A stretch of DNA of 64,000 nt from Umezawaea sp036375055. Its GTDB lineage: Bacteria; Actinomycetota; Actinomycetes; Mycobacteriales; Pseudonocardiaceae. Both the position numbers and the translations under genes were made by a program. Below are positions 1 to 8,134 of this stretch, piece after piece; position 1 is the first letter of the stretch, and each line of letters starts with the position of its first letter. The notes under the pieces were generated by a model. The model searched no databases, had not been told where the DNA came from, and was given only the letters and a program-made list of their open reading frames with translations. Where the stretch lies: contig NZ_DASUSQ010000010.1 of the NCBI RefSeq assembly GCF_036375055.1, positions 1-64,000 on the forward strand, given 5' to 3'.

Positions 1-21
1 TACGGGTTGGTAATTTCATAG

Positions 22-141
22 TGTTTCCGCAGTCATAGCGGAGGGGAAACACCCGGTCCCATTCCGAACCCGGTAGTTAAGCCCTCCTGCGCCGATGGTA
101 CTGCACTGGTGACGGTGTGGGAGAGTAGGTCGCTGCGGGAC
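22..141 (+). rRNA. rrf: 5S ribosomal RNA
   Basis: A complete 5S rRNA of about 120 nt. The internal conserved blocks of actinobacterial 5S are present, including CCATTCCGAACCCGG and the GATGGTACTGCA segment followed by GTGGGAGAGTAGG. The 5' end (GTTTCCGCAG, from 22) pairs with the 3' end (CTGCGGGAC, to 141) to form helix I, which sets both limits. The first 20 bases are probably the spacer after 23S rRNA, so this is the tail of an rRNA operon. Ends may be off by one or two bases. Confidence 0.95.
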
Positions 142-152
142 TATTATTCCCT

Positions 153-206
153 GAAAGGGCTTGTGATGGGGGCACATCGTATGTGCTCAAATCACAAGCC
201 CTTTTC
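153..206 (+). terminator. rRNA operon terminator hairpin
   Basis: A 15-bp stem (153-167 with 191-206) encloses a second small stem (172-177 GCACAT with 181-186 ATGTGC). The 3' arm ends in TTTTC. It lies 11 bases after 5S rRNA and fits the rRNA operon terminator. Confidence 0.85.
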
Positions 207-229
207 GGCGTGTCCATAGGAGGAATCAG

Positions 230-2704
230 GTGTCCAGGTTCGGGGAACGTCCCGGCGACCGTCAGCGTGGCCAGGGAGACCGACCGCGCCGTTCCGATGG
301 TGGTCCAGCCCAGAGCGATCGCAAGCCATCCAGTGGTGGTCGTGCGACCGGTGCAGAGCGCGCGGCGGGTTATCCGCGGCGCGATGACAAGAACGCCCCC
401 AGCTCGGCCGATCGGCCGAAGCGCGACCAGCGCGGGTCCTCCGGCGGCGGTGACCGTCGCGACTTCAAGTCCCGCGACGACCGTCCGCGCTACGACAAGC
501 CTCGTGGCACCGGCAGCTCCGGCAGTGGTGGCGGGTACCCCCGTCGCGACGACCGCGCGGGCAGCGGTTCCGGCGAGCGTCGTGAGTACAAGCCGCGCAC
601 CGAGGGCAGCGGCGGCTACCCGCGTCGGGACGACCGCTCCGGCGGTGGCGAACGGCGCGAGTACAAGCCCCGTGACGACCGTTCCGGTGGCGGTGAACGC
701 CGCGAGTACAAGCCGCGCGACGACCGTCCCCGCTACGACAAGGCGCGTGACGACCGCGGTGGCAGCACCTACCGCAAGGACGACGCCCCGCGCGGCGGCG
801 GCTACCAGCGCACCGGCGGTTCCGGTGGGTCGGGCAGCTCCTACAAGCGCGACGACCGCGGTGGCGACAGCCGTCCGGACTTCCGCTCGCGCAACGGCGG
901 CACCCACCAGCGCGACAACCGCGACGGCCGCCCCGACTTCCGGCCCCGCGTCACGGGATCCGGCAGCAGCTTCAAGCGCGACGACCGCTCCGGCGGCGGC
1001 GAGCGCCGCGAGTACAAGCCCCGCACCGAGGGCAGCACCAGCTACCCGCGTCGGGACGAGCGCGGCGGCATCTCCAGCAACGGCAACAGCCGCTACCGCA
1101 GCACGGACGACAAGCCGCGCGACGACCGCTCCAGCGGCGGCGACCGTCGGGAGTTCAAGCCCCGCACCGGTTCCAGCGGCTACCAGCGTGACGACCGCCC
1201 CCGCTACGAGAAGTCGGGGGACGACCGCGGCGAGCGTCGCGAGTACCCGGCCCGCGACAGCGCTCCGCGTCGTGACGACAGCGGTCGCAGCGGCTACCAG
1301 TACCGCGACGACAAGTCCGCGGGCGGTGAGCGGCGCGAGTACAAGCCCCGCGAGGACCGCGGTGGCGACCGTCGTGAGTACAAGCCGCGCACCGAGGGCA
1401 GCGGCGGCTACCCGCGTCGGGACGACCGCTCCGGCGGTGGCGAGCGCCGCGAGCACAAGCCGCGCACCGAGGGCGGTGGCGGCTACCCGCGTCGGGACGA
1501 CCGTGCGGGCACCGGCGAGCGCCGCGAGCACAAGCCGCGCGACGACCGCGCGAGTGGTGGCGAGCGTTCGGACTACAAGCCGCGCGACGACCGCTCGGGC
1601 AGTGGCGAGCGCCGCGAGCACAAGCCCCGTGACGACCGCGGCCCGAGCAGCTACCAGCGGGACGACAAGCCGCGCTACGAGCGCGCGGGCGAGCGTCGCG
1701 AGTCCCCGGCTCGCGAGGACCGTCCCCGGCACGAGAAGCCGCGGCACACGAAGCCCCGCGAGGACTCCCCCCGTGAGGACCGCAAGGACGACAAGCGCGA
1801 CGAGCGCAGCCGTCAGCGGGCCGCCCGGTTCCAGGAGCGCACCCCCCAGTACGGGTCGGGTGAGGCGTCCGAGGCCACCGGGTCGGACGAGACGCCCGTC
1901 GCCGTAGCGGCGGACGCCGACGTCGAGGGCGTGGACGCCGTCGAGGCGCCCGAGCAGGAGTCCGCTCCCGCCGCTCCCGCCGCCGAGGAGGGCTACCAGC
2001 GGGCGCGTGCGCCCGAGCTGCCGCCCGAGGCGGACATCTCGGCGCTCGACCCGGAGATCAAGGGCGAGCTGCGGGGCCTGCCCAAGGGTCTCGCGGAGAT
2101 CGTCGGCAGGCACCTGGCCGCCGCGGGCCTCCTGGTCGACACCGACCCGGTGCTCGCGCTGGAGCACGCCCGCTACGCCCGCGGCAAGGCCGCGCGCATC
2201 GGCGTCATCCGCGAGGCCGCCGGCCTCACCGCGTACCACGCGGGCGAATGGGCCGAGGCGCTGTCCGAGCTGCGTGCCGCGCGGCGCATGTCCACCGGCA
2301 CCGGCCACGTCGCCGTGATGGCGGACTGCGAACGCGCGCTCGGCCGCCCCGAGCGGGCGCTGGAACTCGCCCGCGAGGTCCAGGGCCAGCCGCTGTCGCC
2401 GGACGAGGCCGTGGAGCTGCGGATCGTCGCGGCGGGCGCCCGTCGCGACATGGGCCAGTTCGACGCCGCCGTGGTCGCGCTCCAGGGCGCCGACCTCGAC
2501 GCCAAGCGCCGCGACCCGTGGAGCGCCCGGCTGTTCTACGCCTACGCGGACAACCTGGAAGCGGCGGGTCGCGCCGAGGAATCCGTACAGTGGTTCCTCC
2601 ACGCGGCGGAAGCCGACGACGAGAACGAGACCGACGCCGCCGAGCGCGCGTTCGGGCTCGGGATCATCGAAGAAGACGACGACGAGGAGAACGCGGAGCA
2701 GTGA
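230..2704 (+). CDS. Arginine-rich repeat / TPR-like protein (Rv1691-type)
   Basis: Predicted 824-aa protein starting at a GTG six bases after a perfect AGGAGG. Residues 1 to about 545 are a disordered, highly charged region with more than ten imperfect copies of a GERREYKPRDDR-like unit and PRYDK/YPRRDDR linkers, rich in Arg, Gly, Asp and Ser. An acidic, Ala/Pro-rich linker follows. The last 210 residues are helical repeats resembling TPRs (GLAEIVGRHLAAAG, ALEHARYARGKAARIG) and end in an acidic tail. The C-terminal part and the following gene correspond to M. tuberculosis Rv1691-Rv1692. The repeat region looks like an RGG-type nucleic-acid-binding tail, and the gene sits directly behind 5S rRNA, so a ribosome or RNA-linked role is possible but not shown. 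The stop overlaps the next start. Confidence 0.8.
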   Translation: MSRFGERPGDRQRGQGDRPRRSDGGPAQSDRKPSSGGRATGAERAAGYPRRDDKNAPSSADRPKRDQRGSSGGGDRRDFKSRDDRPRYDKPRGTGSSGSGGGYPRRDDRAGSGSGERREYKPRTEGSGGYPRRDDRSGGGERREYKPRDDRSGGGERREYKPRDDRPRYDKARDDRGGSTYRKDDAPRGGGYQRTGGSGGSGSSYKRDDRGGDSRPDFRSRNGGTHQRDNRDGRPDFRPRVTGSGSSFKRDDRSGGGERREYKPRTEGSTSYPRRDERGGISSNGNSRYRSTDDKPRDDRSSGGDRREFKPRTGSSGYQRDDRPRYEKSGDDRGERREYPARDSAPRRDDSGRSGYQYRDDKSAGGERREYKPREDRGGDRREYKPRTEGSGGYPRRDDRSGGGERREHKPRTEGGGGYPRRDDRAGTGERREHKPRDDRASGGERSDYKPRDDRSGSGERREHKPRDDRGPSSYQRDDKPRYERAGERRESPAREDRPRHEKPRHTKPREDSPREDRKDDKRDERSRQRAARFQERTPQYGSGEASEATGSDETPVAVAADADVEGVDAVEAPEQESAPAAPAAEEGYQRARAPELPPEADISALDPEIKGELRGLPKGLAEIVGRHLAAAGLLVDTDPVLALEHARYARGKAARIGVIREAAGLTAYHAGEWAEALSELRAARRMSTGTGHVAVMADCERALGRPERALELAREVQGQPLSPDEAVELRIVAAGARRDMGQFDAAVVALQGADLDAKRRDPWSARLFYAYADNLEAAGRAEESVQWFLHAAEADDENETDAAERAFGLGIIEEDDDEENAEQ

Positions 2705-3495
2705 CCGAGACGTTGTTGGCACGCTACGACGCCCTGCTGCTCGACCTCGACGGCACCGTGTACCGGGGCAGGGAACCGGTACCGGGTGCGGCTGACGCCG
2801 TCGCCTTCGCCCGCTCGCAGGGCGTCGGCATCAGGTACGTGACCAACAACGCCTCGCGCGCTCCGCAGCCCGTGGTGGACCACCTCGTCGAGATCGGCTT
2901 CCAGGCCGCCCTCGACGAGGTGAGCACCAGCGCGCAGGCGGCGGCGGCGATGCTGGCCGAACGCCTGCCCGCCGACACCGCCGTCCTGGTCCTCGGCACC
3001 GAGGCCCTGGCGGACGAGGTCCGCACCGTCGGCCTGCGCCCCGTGCGGGAGGTCACCGACGAGGTGGCCGCCGTCGTGCAGGGCCTCTCCCACGACATGG
3101 GCTGGCGCGAACTCGCCGAAGCCTGCGTCGCGATCCGCCGAGGGGCCCTGTGGGTGGCCTGCAACGCGGACGTCACCCTCCCGACGGAACGCGGCCTGCT
3201 GCCCGGTTGCGGCGCGTTCGTCGCGGCCCTCAAGGCCGCCACCGACCGCGAACCGCTGATCGCGGGCAAACCCGCCACCCCGCTGCTGGAACAGGCCGCC
3301 AAGTCGCTCGGCGCGGAACGGCCCCTCGTGGTCGGCGACCGCCTCGACACCGACATCGCGGGAGCCGTCAACGCGGGCATGGACTCGCTGCTCGTGCTCA
3401 CCGGCGTCTCCACCGAGGCCGAGGCGCTGGCGCTGCCCGCCGACCGCAGGCCGACCTACATCGCCGCCGACCTCTCGGTGCTGCTGGGCCAGTAG
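2701..3495 (+). CDS. HAD-IIA family phosphatase (Rv1692-like)
   Basis: 264-aa HAD superfamily hydrolase of the NagD/AraL (IIA) group. Motif I is DLDGTVYRG with the nucleophile and acid/base aspartates at D15 and D17. Motif II is VTNNAS, the motif III lysine is in AGKPATPLL, and motif IV is VVGDRLDTDIAGA. The M. tuberculosis equivalent Rv1692 is a D,L-glycerol-3-phosphate phosphatase that acts in glycerophospholipid recycling; the same activity is likely here. The GTG start shares GTGA with the upstream stop, so translation is probably coupled. A long hairpin terminator follows. Confidence 0.9.
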   Translation: MTETLLARYDALLLDLDGTVYRGREPVPGAADAVAFARSQGVGIRYVTNNASRAPQPVVDHLVEIGFQAALDEVSTSAQAAAAMLAERLPADTAVLVLGTEALADEVRTVGLRPVREVTDEVAAVVQGLSHDMGWRELAEACVAIRRGALWVACNADVTLPTERGLLPGCGAFVAALKAATDREPLIAGKPATPLLEQAAKSLGAERPLVVGDRLDTDIAGAVNAGMDSLLVLTGVSTEAEALALPADRRPTYIAADLSVLLGQ

Positions 3496-3505
3496 CCCTG
3501 ATCCG

Positions 3506-3551
3506 ACCGCCCTGGTCTGGTGTGGACACGTCCACACCAGACCAGGGCGGT
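3506..3551 (+). terminator. 22-bp perfect hairpin terminator
   Basis: ACCGCCCTGGTCTGGTGTGGAC (3506-3527) is perfectly repeated inverted at 3530-3551 with only two bases between. It starts 11 bases after the HAD phosphatase stop. No T-run follows, as is usual in actinobacteria. The near-perfect symmetry means it could also stop transcription from the other side. Confidence 0.8.
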
Positions 3552-3742
3552 TGTGCTTGTCCGACCACGGTGGACTGTCGGGAGCTGCCCGTCGTCGTGC
3601 GGTGGGACCCGGGAGTTCGCTGGGAACTCCCCCCTGCCCGGCTGGGCTCCCGGCGCTCGTCCACGGGGTTCGCGCCGGTTTCCCAGCGGACTCCCAGGAA
3701 ACGCCCAGGGGAGCGCGATTCGGCGCGCATACGTTGTCCCCC

Positions 3743-5002
3743 ATGGGAAACGGGAAGACACAGGAAGTCCTGGCCGGGGCGGTGACCGGGGTGCTGGCGT
3801 TCGTCGCCGCGGGAGTCGTGGCCGCTGTCGGGGTGGCACTGCTCGGTGTCGGGTCGGTCGTCGGCCACGCGGTCGCCGTCGTGGCGTCGGCCGTCGGGAC
3901 GCCGCTGACGCTGGTGCCGAACCTGCCCCGCGCGGGGACGGCGCTGGAGGTCGACGTGCGGCTCCACGCCGTCGCCACGGGGGTCGCCGCGGTCGGCGTC
4001 CTGGTTCTCGTGCTGGGTTTCCGCCGTCAGGCGGGTGCGGGGGCGATGGTCGGCGCCGCCGCCGCGGTCGCCGTGCTGGTCGGCTCCTCGACCGCGGCGA
4101 CGGCGAGCGCCGCGCTGTCCGCCGAGCCGCTGTCCGCCGAGCCGCTGTCCGCCGTGCTGCTCGCCGGTCTCGGCGTCGTCGCGGTCTGGGCGCTCTGCCG
4201 CGCGCCCTCGGCGCTGCGCCCCGCCCTCTCGGCCACCTCGCTGGTGCTGGGCGTGGCCGCGGTGGTCACGACCGCGGCCGGTGCCGTGGTGGCCCAGCGC
4301 CAGGACGCCCGCGCCGTGGGGGCCGTGCTGCTGGGCGGGCCGAGCGCGCTGTTCGCGGCGATCACCGCGGGCCTCGGCGTGCCCTGGTCGGTCGACGTCG
4401 ACCCGCGGGTCACCGGGCTGCTCGGCGGGGTGCTGCCCGACCTGCCGTCGACGGACCTGCCGACCTGGCCGTTCACCGCGCTGGCCTGCGTGCTGCTGCT
4501 GGTGTGCGGGACGGTGGCCGCGGCCAGGGCACCTGTCTCGGGCGCGACGGACCTGGTGCTGCGCAACGCCGCCGCGCTGGGGCTGGTCTTCGGCGCCGCG
4601 TCGGCCGTGATGGTGCTGGCGGCGTCGCCGGACCTGGACCTGCTGGTGTCGGCGCGGGGGTTCGTCTTCCTGGAGACCACAGCCGGCGTGGGCGGACCGG
4701 TCTGGACCGCGGTGGCGCTGGGGCTGGTCGCGGGCGCGTCGGCCGGTGCCCTCGGCGCGCTGCTGCTGGTCGCCGTCCGGCGCGCGGACGGCCCGTACCC
4801 TGGTCGAACCGGCTCGGGGGAAGTCTTCGGGGGAGTTGCGGATGGCGTCCAGGGAACACCACGGGCAGCGGGCGACCCGGCTGCTGGTGGTCGAGGACGA
4901 CCCGACGCTGCGGGAGCTGCTCGCGGCGAGCCTGCGGTTCGCCGGGTTCGAGGTCGCGACGGCGGTCGACGGCGCGGCAGCCCTGGAGCTGGCCGGGCGT
5001 GA
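3743..5002 (+). CDS. Polytopic membrane protein, uncharacterised
   Basis: 419-aa hydrophobic protein rich in Ala, Val, Gly and Leu. About eight or nine membrane spans can be seen, beginning at residues 8-30 (VLAGAVTGVLAFVAAGVVAAVG). The overall look resembles the Streptomyces 'streptophobe' membrane proteins, but no catalytic motif is visible. The ATG at 3743 directly starts the hydrophobic region. The frame stays open for 161 bases into the response regulator gene, giving an Arg/Gly-rich tail of about 53 residues that looks like an out-of-frame read of the regulator. Either the genes overlap deeply or the true stop has been lost by frameshift. It has no counterpart in the mycobacterial gene order. 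Confidence 0.65.
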   Translation: MGNGKTQEVLAGAVTGVLAFVAAGVVAAVGVALLGVGSVVGHAVAVVASAVGTPLTLVPNLPRAGTALEVDVRLHAVATGVAAVGVLVLVLGFRRQAGAGAMVGAAAAVAVLVGSSTAATASAALSAEPLSAEPLSAVLLAGLGVVAVWALCRAPSALRPALSATSLVLGVAAVVTTAAGAVVAQRQDARAVGAVLLGGPSALFAAITAGLGVPWSVDVDPRVTGLLGGVLPDLPSTDLPTWPFTALACVLLLVCGTVAAARAPVSGATDLVLRNAAALGLVFGAASAVMVLAASPDLDLLVSARGFVFLETTAGVGGPVWTAVALGLVAGASAGALGALLLVAVRRADGPYPGRTGSGEVFGGVADGVQGTPRAAGDPAAGGRGRPDAAGAARGEPAVRRVRGRDGGRRRGSPGAGRA

Positions 5003-5561
5003 GCCGCCCGCGCTCGTCGTGCTGGACGTGATGCTGCCCGACATCGGTGGTCTCCAGGTGCTGCGGCGGTTGCGCGCCGCGCACGGCGAGGACCTGCCCG
5101 TGCTGTTCCTCACCGCCCGCGACACCCCGGAGGACAAGGTCGAGGGCCTGTCGGCGGGCGGGGACGACTACGTCACCAAGCCGTTCCGGCTGGAGGAGCT
5201 GATCGCCCGCATCCACGCCGTCCTGCGCCGCGCCGGGCGGTCGGCGCGGGCCGTCGGCGCCCCGCTCGCCGTGGGCGACCTGGAACTGGACCCGAACGCC
5301 CACCTGGTGACCCGCGGCGGTGAGCGCGTGGAGCTGTCGCAGACCGAGTTCAAGCTCCTGCGGTACCTCATGGAGCACGCCGACCAGACCGTGGCGAAGT
5401 CGCGGATCGTGCGGGACGTGTGGAACTACGACTTCGGCGGCGACCCGAGCATCGTCGAGTCCTACGTCAGCTACCTGCGGAGGAAGGTCGACCGCGGCGA
5501 CCGGAAGCTGATCCACACCGTGCGCGGCGTCGGCTACGTCCTGCGCACCCCGAGGCCGTGA
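4842..5561 (+). CDS. OmpR/PhoB-family response regulator
   Basis: 239-aa two-component regulator. The receiver domain (residues 13-125) has the acidic pair in VVEDD, phosphoacceptor D62 in VVLDVMLPD and the conserved lysine in VTKPF. A winged-helix DNA-binding domain (about 140-235) has the typical LSQTEFKLLRYLMEH and IHTVRGVGYVLR blocks. The ATG at 4842 was chosen because it leaves a short N-terminal extension; upstream codons in this frame lie within the membrane protein gene. The stop overlaps the start of the kinase gene by GTGA, so the pair is co-translated. Confidence 0.93.
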   Translation: MASREHHGQRATRLLVVEDDPTLRELLAASLRFAGFEVATAVDGAAALELAGREPPALVVLDVMLPDIGGLQVLRRLRAAHGEDLPVLFLTARDTPEDKVEGLSAGGDDYVTKPFRLEELIARIHAVLRRAGRSARAVGAPLAVGDLELDPNAHLVTRGGERVELSQTEFKLLRYLMEHADQTVAKSRIVRDVWNYDFGGDPSIVESYVSYLRRKVDRGDRKLIHTVRGVGYVLRTPRP

Positions 5562-6955
5562 CCGTGCTCGGCCGCGTCCCGCTCAGCGCCCGCCTGCTGG
5601 TGATGACGTCGGCGCTGCTGGCCGTCGGGATGGTCGCCGCGGGCGCGCTGGTGCTGGCGTCGCTGCGCGAACCGCTGGTCGCGCGGGTGGACAGCCAGGT
5701 GGGGGTGGCGGCCGAACTGGTGTCGCGGTTCTCGCCGGAGGCGATCGGCGCGCTGCGGCCGGAGGTGCCCGCGAGCACGACCAGCGCCCTGGACCTCGTG
5801 TCCGACGTCACCGTCGTCTACTCGTTCGCGGACGGCCGCCCGGACCGGGCGTTCCGGATCGGGGCCGCGGGCGCCGACCCGCCGGTGGCCGCGTTCGACC
5901 CCGACGAGTGGCGGGTCGTCGCCGTGCCCGCGCGCTACCAGGGGGGTGACGGCGTGACCGTCACCGTCGCCGGGTCGCTGCGGGACGTGGACGCGATCGT
6001 CGACCGGGTCCGGACGACCTGCTACCTGATCGGATCGGTGCTGCTGGCGCTGCTCACGGGGCTGGGGTACCTCGTGCTGCGCGCGGGGTTGAGGCCGCTG
6101 CGGCAGATCGAGGCCACGTCGGCGGCCATCGCGGCAGGGGACACCGGTCGCCGGGTGCCCGCCGTGGCGGCACCCACGACGGAGGTCGGCAGCCTGGCCG
6201 CCACGGTCAACGGGATGCTGGACCGCCTCGACCGGGCGGCGGAGGCGCGGGCCGAGTCGGAGGCCAGGACCCGGCGGTTCGTGGCCGACGCGGGCCACGA
6301 GCTGCGGACCCCGCTCGCGGGCATCAGCGGGTCCACCGAGCTGTACCGGATGGGGGCGCTGCCGGAGCGGGCGGACGTGGACCGCACGATGGACCGGATC
6401 GAGCGGGAGTCGCGGCGGCTGGAGCGGCTGGTGGACGACCTGCTGCTGCTGGCCCGCTTCGACGAGGCCGCGCCGGTGCCGCGCCTGGAACCGATGGACC
6501 TGCGGGCGGTGGCCGTGGACGCGCTGCACGACCTGCGCGCGCTGGACCCGACCCGGCCGACGACGCTCACCGGTCCCGGCGGGGGCGCGGTCGGACCGGC
6601 GCCGGTGCTGGGCGACGAGGCGCGGCTGCGCCAGGTCGTCACGAACCTGGTCGGCAACGCGGTCCACCACACGCCCGCGGGGACGGCCGTGCGCGTCGGC
6701 GTGGGCACGGTCGACGGCTGGGGCGTGATCGAGGTGGCCGACACGGGACCGGGGCTGTCCGACGACCAGGTCGACCGGGTCTTCGAGCGGTTCTACCGGA
6801 CCGACGGGTCCCGGAGCCGGGTGGACGGCGGAGGGGCCGGTCTCGGGCTGGCCATCGCGAAGACGCTCGTGGTGGCGCAGGGCGGTCGGCTGACCGTCAC
6901 CACCGCGCCGGGCGGGGGAGCGGTGTTCACCATGGCCCTCCCCGGTGCGAGCTGA
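5558..6955 (+). CDS. Sensor histidine kinase, HAMP type
   Basis: 465-aa membrane kinase partnered with the upstream regulator. Transmembrane segment 1 is at about residues 12-33 (LLVMTSALLAVGMVAAGALVL), followed by an extracytoplasmic sensor domain and transmembrane segment 2 near residue 155 (LIGSVLLALLTGLGYLVL). Then come a HAMP domain, a HisKA H-box FVADAGHELRTPL with Gly where Ser is usual, and a HATPase with N-box NLVGNAVHHTP, G1 DTGPGLS, F-box FERFYR and G2 GGAGLGLAIAK. Architecture is like TcrY/MprB-type kinases. The ligand is unknown. The GTG start overlaps the regulator stop. Confidence 0.92.
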   Translation: MTVLGRVPLSARLLVMTSALLAVGMVAAGALVLASLREPLVARVDSQVGVAAELVSRFSPEAIGALRPEVPASTTSALDLVSDVTVVYSFADGRPDRAFRIGAAGADPPVAAFDPDEWRVVAVPARYQGGDGVTVTVAGSLRDVDAIVDRVRTTCYLIGSVLLALLTGLGYLVLRAGLRPLRQIEATSAAIAAGDTGRRVPAVAAPTTEVGSLAATVNGMLDRLDRAAEARAESEARTRRFVADAGHELRTPLAGISGSTELYRMGALPERADVDRTMDRIERESRRLERLVDDLLLLARFDEAAPVPRLEPMDLRAVAVDALHDLRALDPTRPTTLTGPGGGAVGPAPVLGDEARLRQVVTNLVGNAVHHTPAGTAVRVGVGTVDGWGVIEVADTGPGLSDDQVDRVFERFYRTDGSRSRVDGGGAGLGLAIAKTLVVAQGGRLTVTTAPGGGAVFTMALPGAS

Positions 6956-7134
6956 CCGCGGCGGGCTCGGCACGCCGGGGTCGACGGGCCGTCCACCCCG
7001 CCGAGGCCCGCTCGACACCCCGTGCCCGCACAGGGTTCACCCCCGTTTCTACGTGGGCCGCGCCCGGTCGGTTCACCCCCGGCGCGGGAAGCGCCCTACG
7101 CCACTCTCGCGCGTGTTCCCGCACGCCGATCAGC

Positions 7135-7140
7135 TACCGT
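7135..7140 (+). promoter_or_regulatory. -10 box for the leaderless 57-aa gene
   Basis: TACCGT lies six bases before the GTG at 7147. This spacing puts the transcription start at or next to the start codon. No clear -35 was found. Confidence 0.5.
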
Positions 7141-7146
7141 GAACGC

Positions 7147-7320
7147 GTGAACGTCGACGTTCCCCTGCCCGGTCCGCCGGTCGACCCCGTGGTGGGGATC
7201 GACTCGGCCATCGCCGGCCTGGAGGGCTTGGAGCACCTGGAGATCGTGGACCACGTGGCGAGGTTCGACATCGCGCACACGGCGCTGACCGCGGCGCTGT
7301 CGAGCATCGACAAGGTCTGA
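7147..7320 (+). CDS. Small conserved protein, Rv1693-like (57 aa)
   Basis: A 57-aa protein beginning VNVDVPLPGP and containing a predicted amphipathic helix region (SAIAGLEGLEHLEIVDHVARFDIAH). Its size and position, directly before tlyA, match the small conserved M. tuberculosis gene Rv1693, which has no known function. A -10 box six bases before the GTG and the lack of an RBS suggest a leaderless mRNA that also carries tlyA four bases downstream. Confidence 0.7.
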   Translation: MNVDVPLPGPPVDPVVGIDSAIAGLEGLEHLEIVDHVARFDIAHTALTAALSSIDKV

Positions 7321-7324
7321 TCCG

Positions 7325-8134
7325 GTGCCTCGTAGGTCTCGGCTCGACGCCGAGCTGGTGCGGCGCGGCCTCGCCCGGTCCCGTGAGCACGCCAGCCAAC
7401 TGGTCACCGACGGTCGGGTCACCGTGCGCGGCACGGTCGCCACGAAACCCGCCACCGCCGTCGAGATCGACGCCGCGGTGGTCGTGCGCGCCGACGTGGA
7501 CGACCCGAACTGGGCGTCACGGGGCGCGCACAAGCTCGTGGGCGCGCTGGAGGCGTTCTCCGACATCGCCGTGGACGGCGCCCGCTGCCTGGACGCGGGC
7601 GCGTCCACCGGCGGCTTCACCGACGTGCTGCTCCGCGCGGGCGCGCGGCAGGTCGTGGCCGTCGACGTCGGCCGCGGGCTGCTGGACTGGCGGCTGCGCA
7701 CCGACGAGCGGGTCGTGGTGAAGGACAAGACGAACGTCCGCGCGCTCACGCCGGAGGACGTCGGGGGGCCGGTCGACCTGATCGTCGCCGACCTGTCGTT
7801 CATCTCCCTCAAGCTGGTGCTGCCCGCGCTCAAGTCCTGCCTGGAGCCGGACGGCGACCTCGTGCCTATGGTCAAGCCGCAGTTCGAGGTCGGCAAGGAG
7901 CGGCTCGGGTCCGGCGGGGTCGTCCGCGACCCCGAACTGCGGGCCGACGCCGTGCTCACCGTGGTCGCCGCGGCCGCCGAACTGGGGCTGCGCCTGCACG
8001 GCGTCATCGCCAGTCCGCTGCCGGGGCCGTCCGGGAACGTCGAGTTCTTCGTCCGGCTGCGGCTGGGCGACCCCCTGGACGCGGAAGCCGCCGCCGCGCT
8101 CGTCCGAACCGCTGTCGCGGAAGGGCCCCAATGA
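7325..8134 (+). CDS. tlyA: TlyA 16S/23S rRNA 2'-O-methyltransferase
   Basis: 269-aa protein with an N-terminal S4 RNA-binding domain (residues 3-65, including SRLDAELVRRGLA) and an FtsJ-like Rossmann methyltransferase domain with SAM motif DAGASTGGFTDVLL. In mycobacteria TlyA methylates the 2'-OH of C1409 in 16S and C1920 in 23S rRNA, which gives susceptibility to capreomycin and viomycin. Length and domain order fit the family. The GTG start follows the 57-aa gene by four bases, and the stop overlaps nadK by ATGA. Confidence 0.95.
   Translation: MPRRSRLDAELVRRGLARSREHASQLVTDGRVTVRGTVATKPATAVEIDAAVVVRADVDDPNWASRGAHKLVGALEAFSDIAVDGARCLDAGASTGGFTDVLLRAGARQVVAVDVGRGLLDWRLRTDERVVVKDKTNVRALTPEDVGGPVDLIVADLSFISLKLVLPALKSCLEPDGDLVPMVKPQFEVGKERLGSGGVVRDPELRADAVLTVVAAAAELGLRLHGVIASPLPGPSGNVEFFVRLRLGDPLDAEAAAALVRTAVAEGPQ

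Noticed and set aside
520..1700. CRISPR-like or transposon-derived repeats
   Set aside because: The repeats keep one reading frame and encode a regular charged peptide unit, so they are coding repeats.
77..2722. Very long open frame on the minus strand over the repeat protein gene
   Set aside because: It is a Leu/Val/Ala-rich mirror of the arginine-rich repeats, has no start signal, and covers part of the 5S rRNA.
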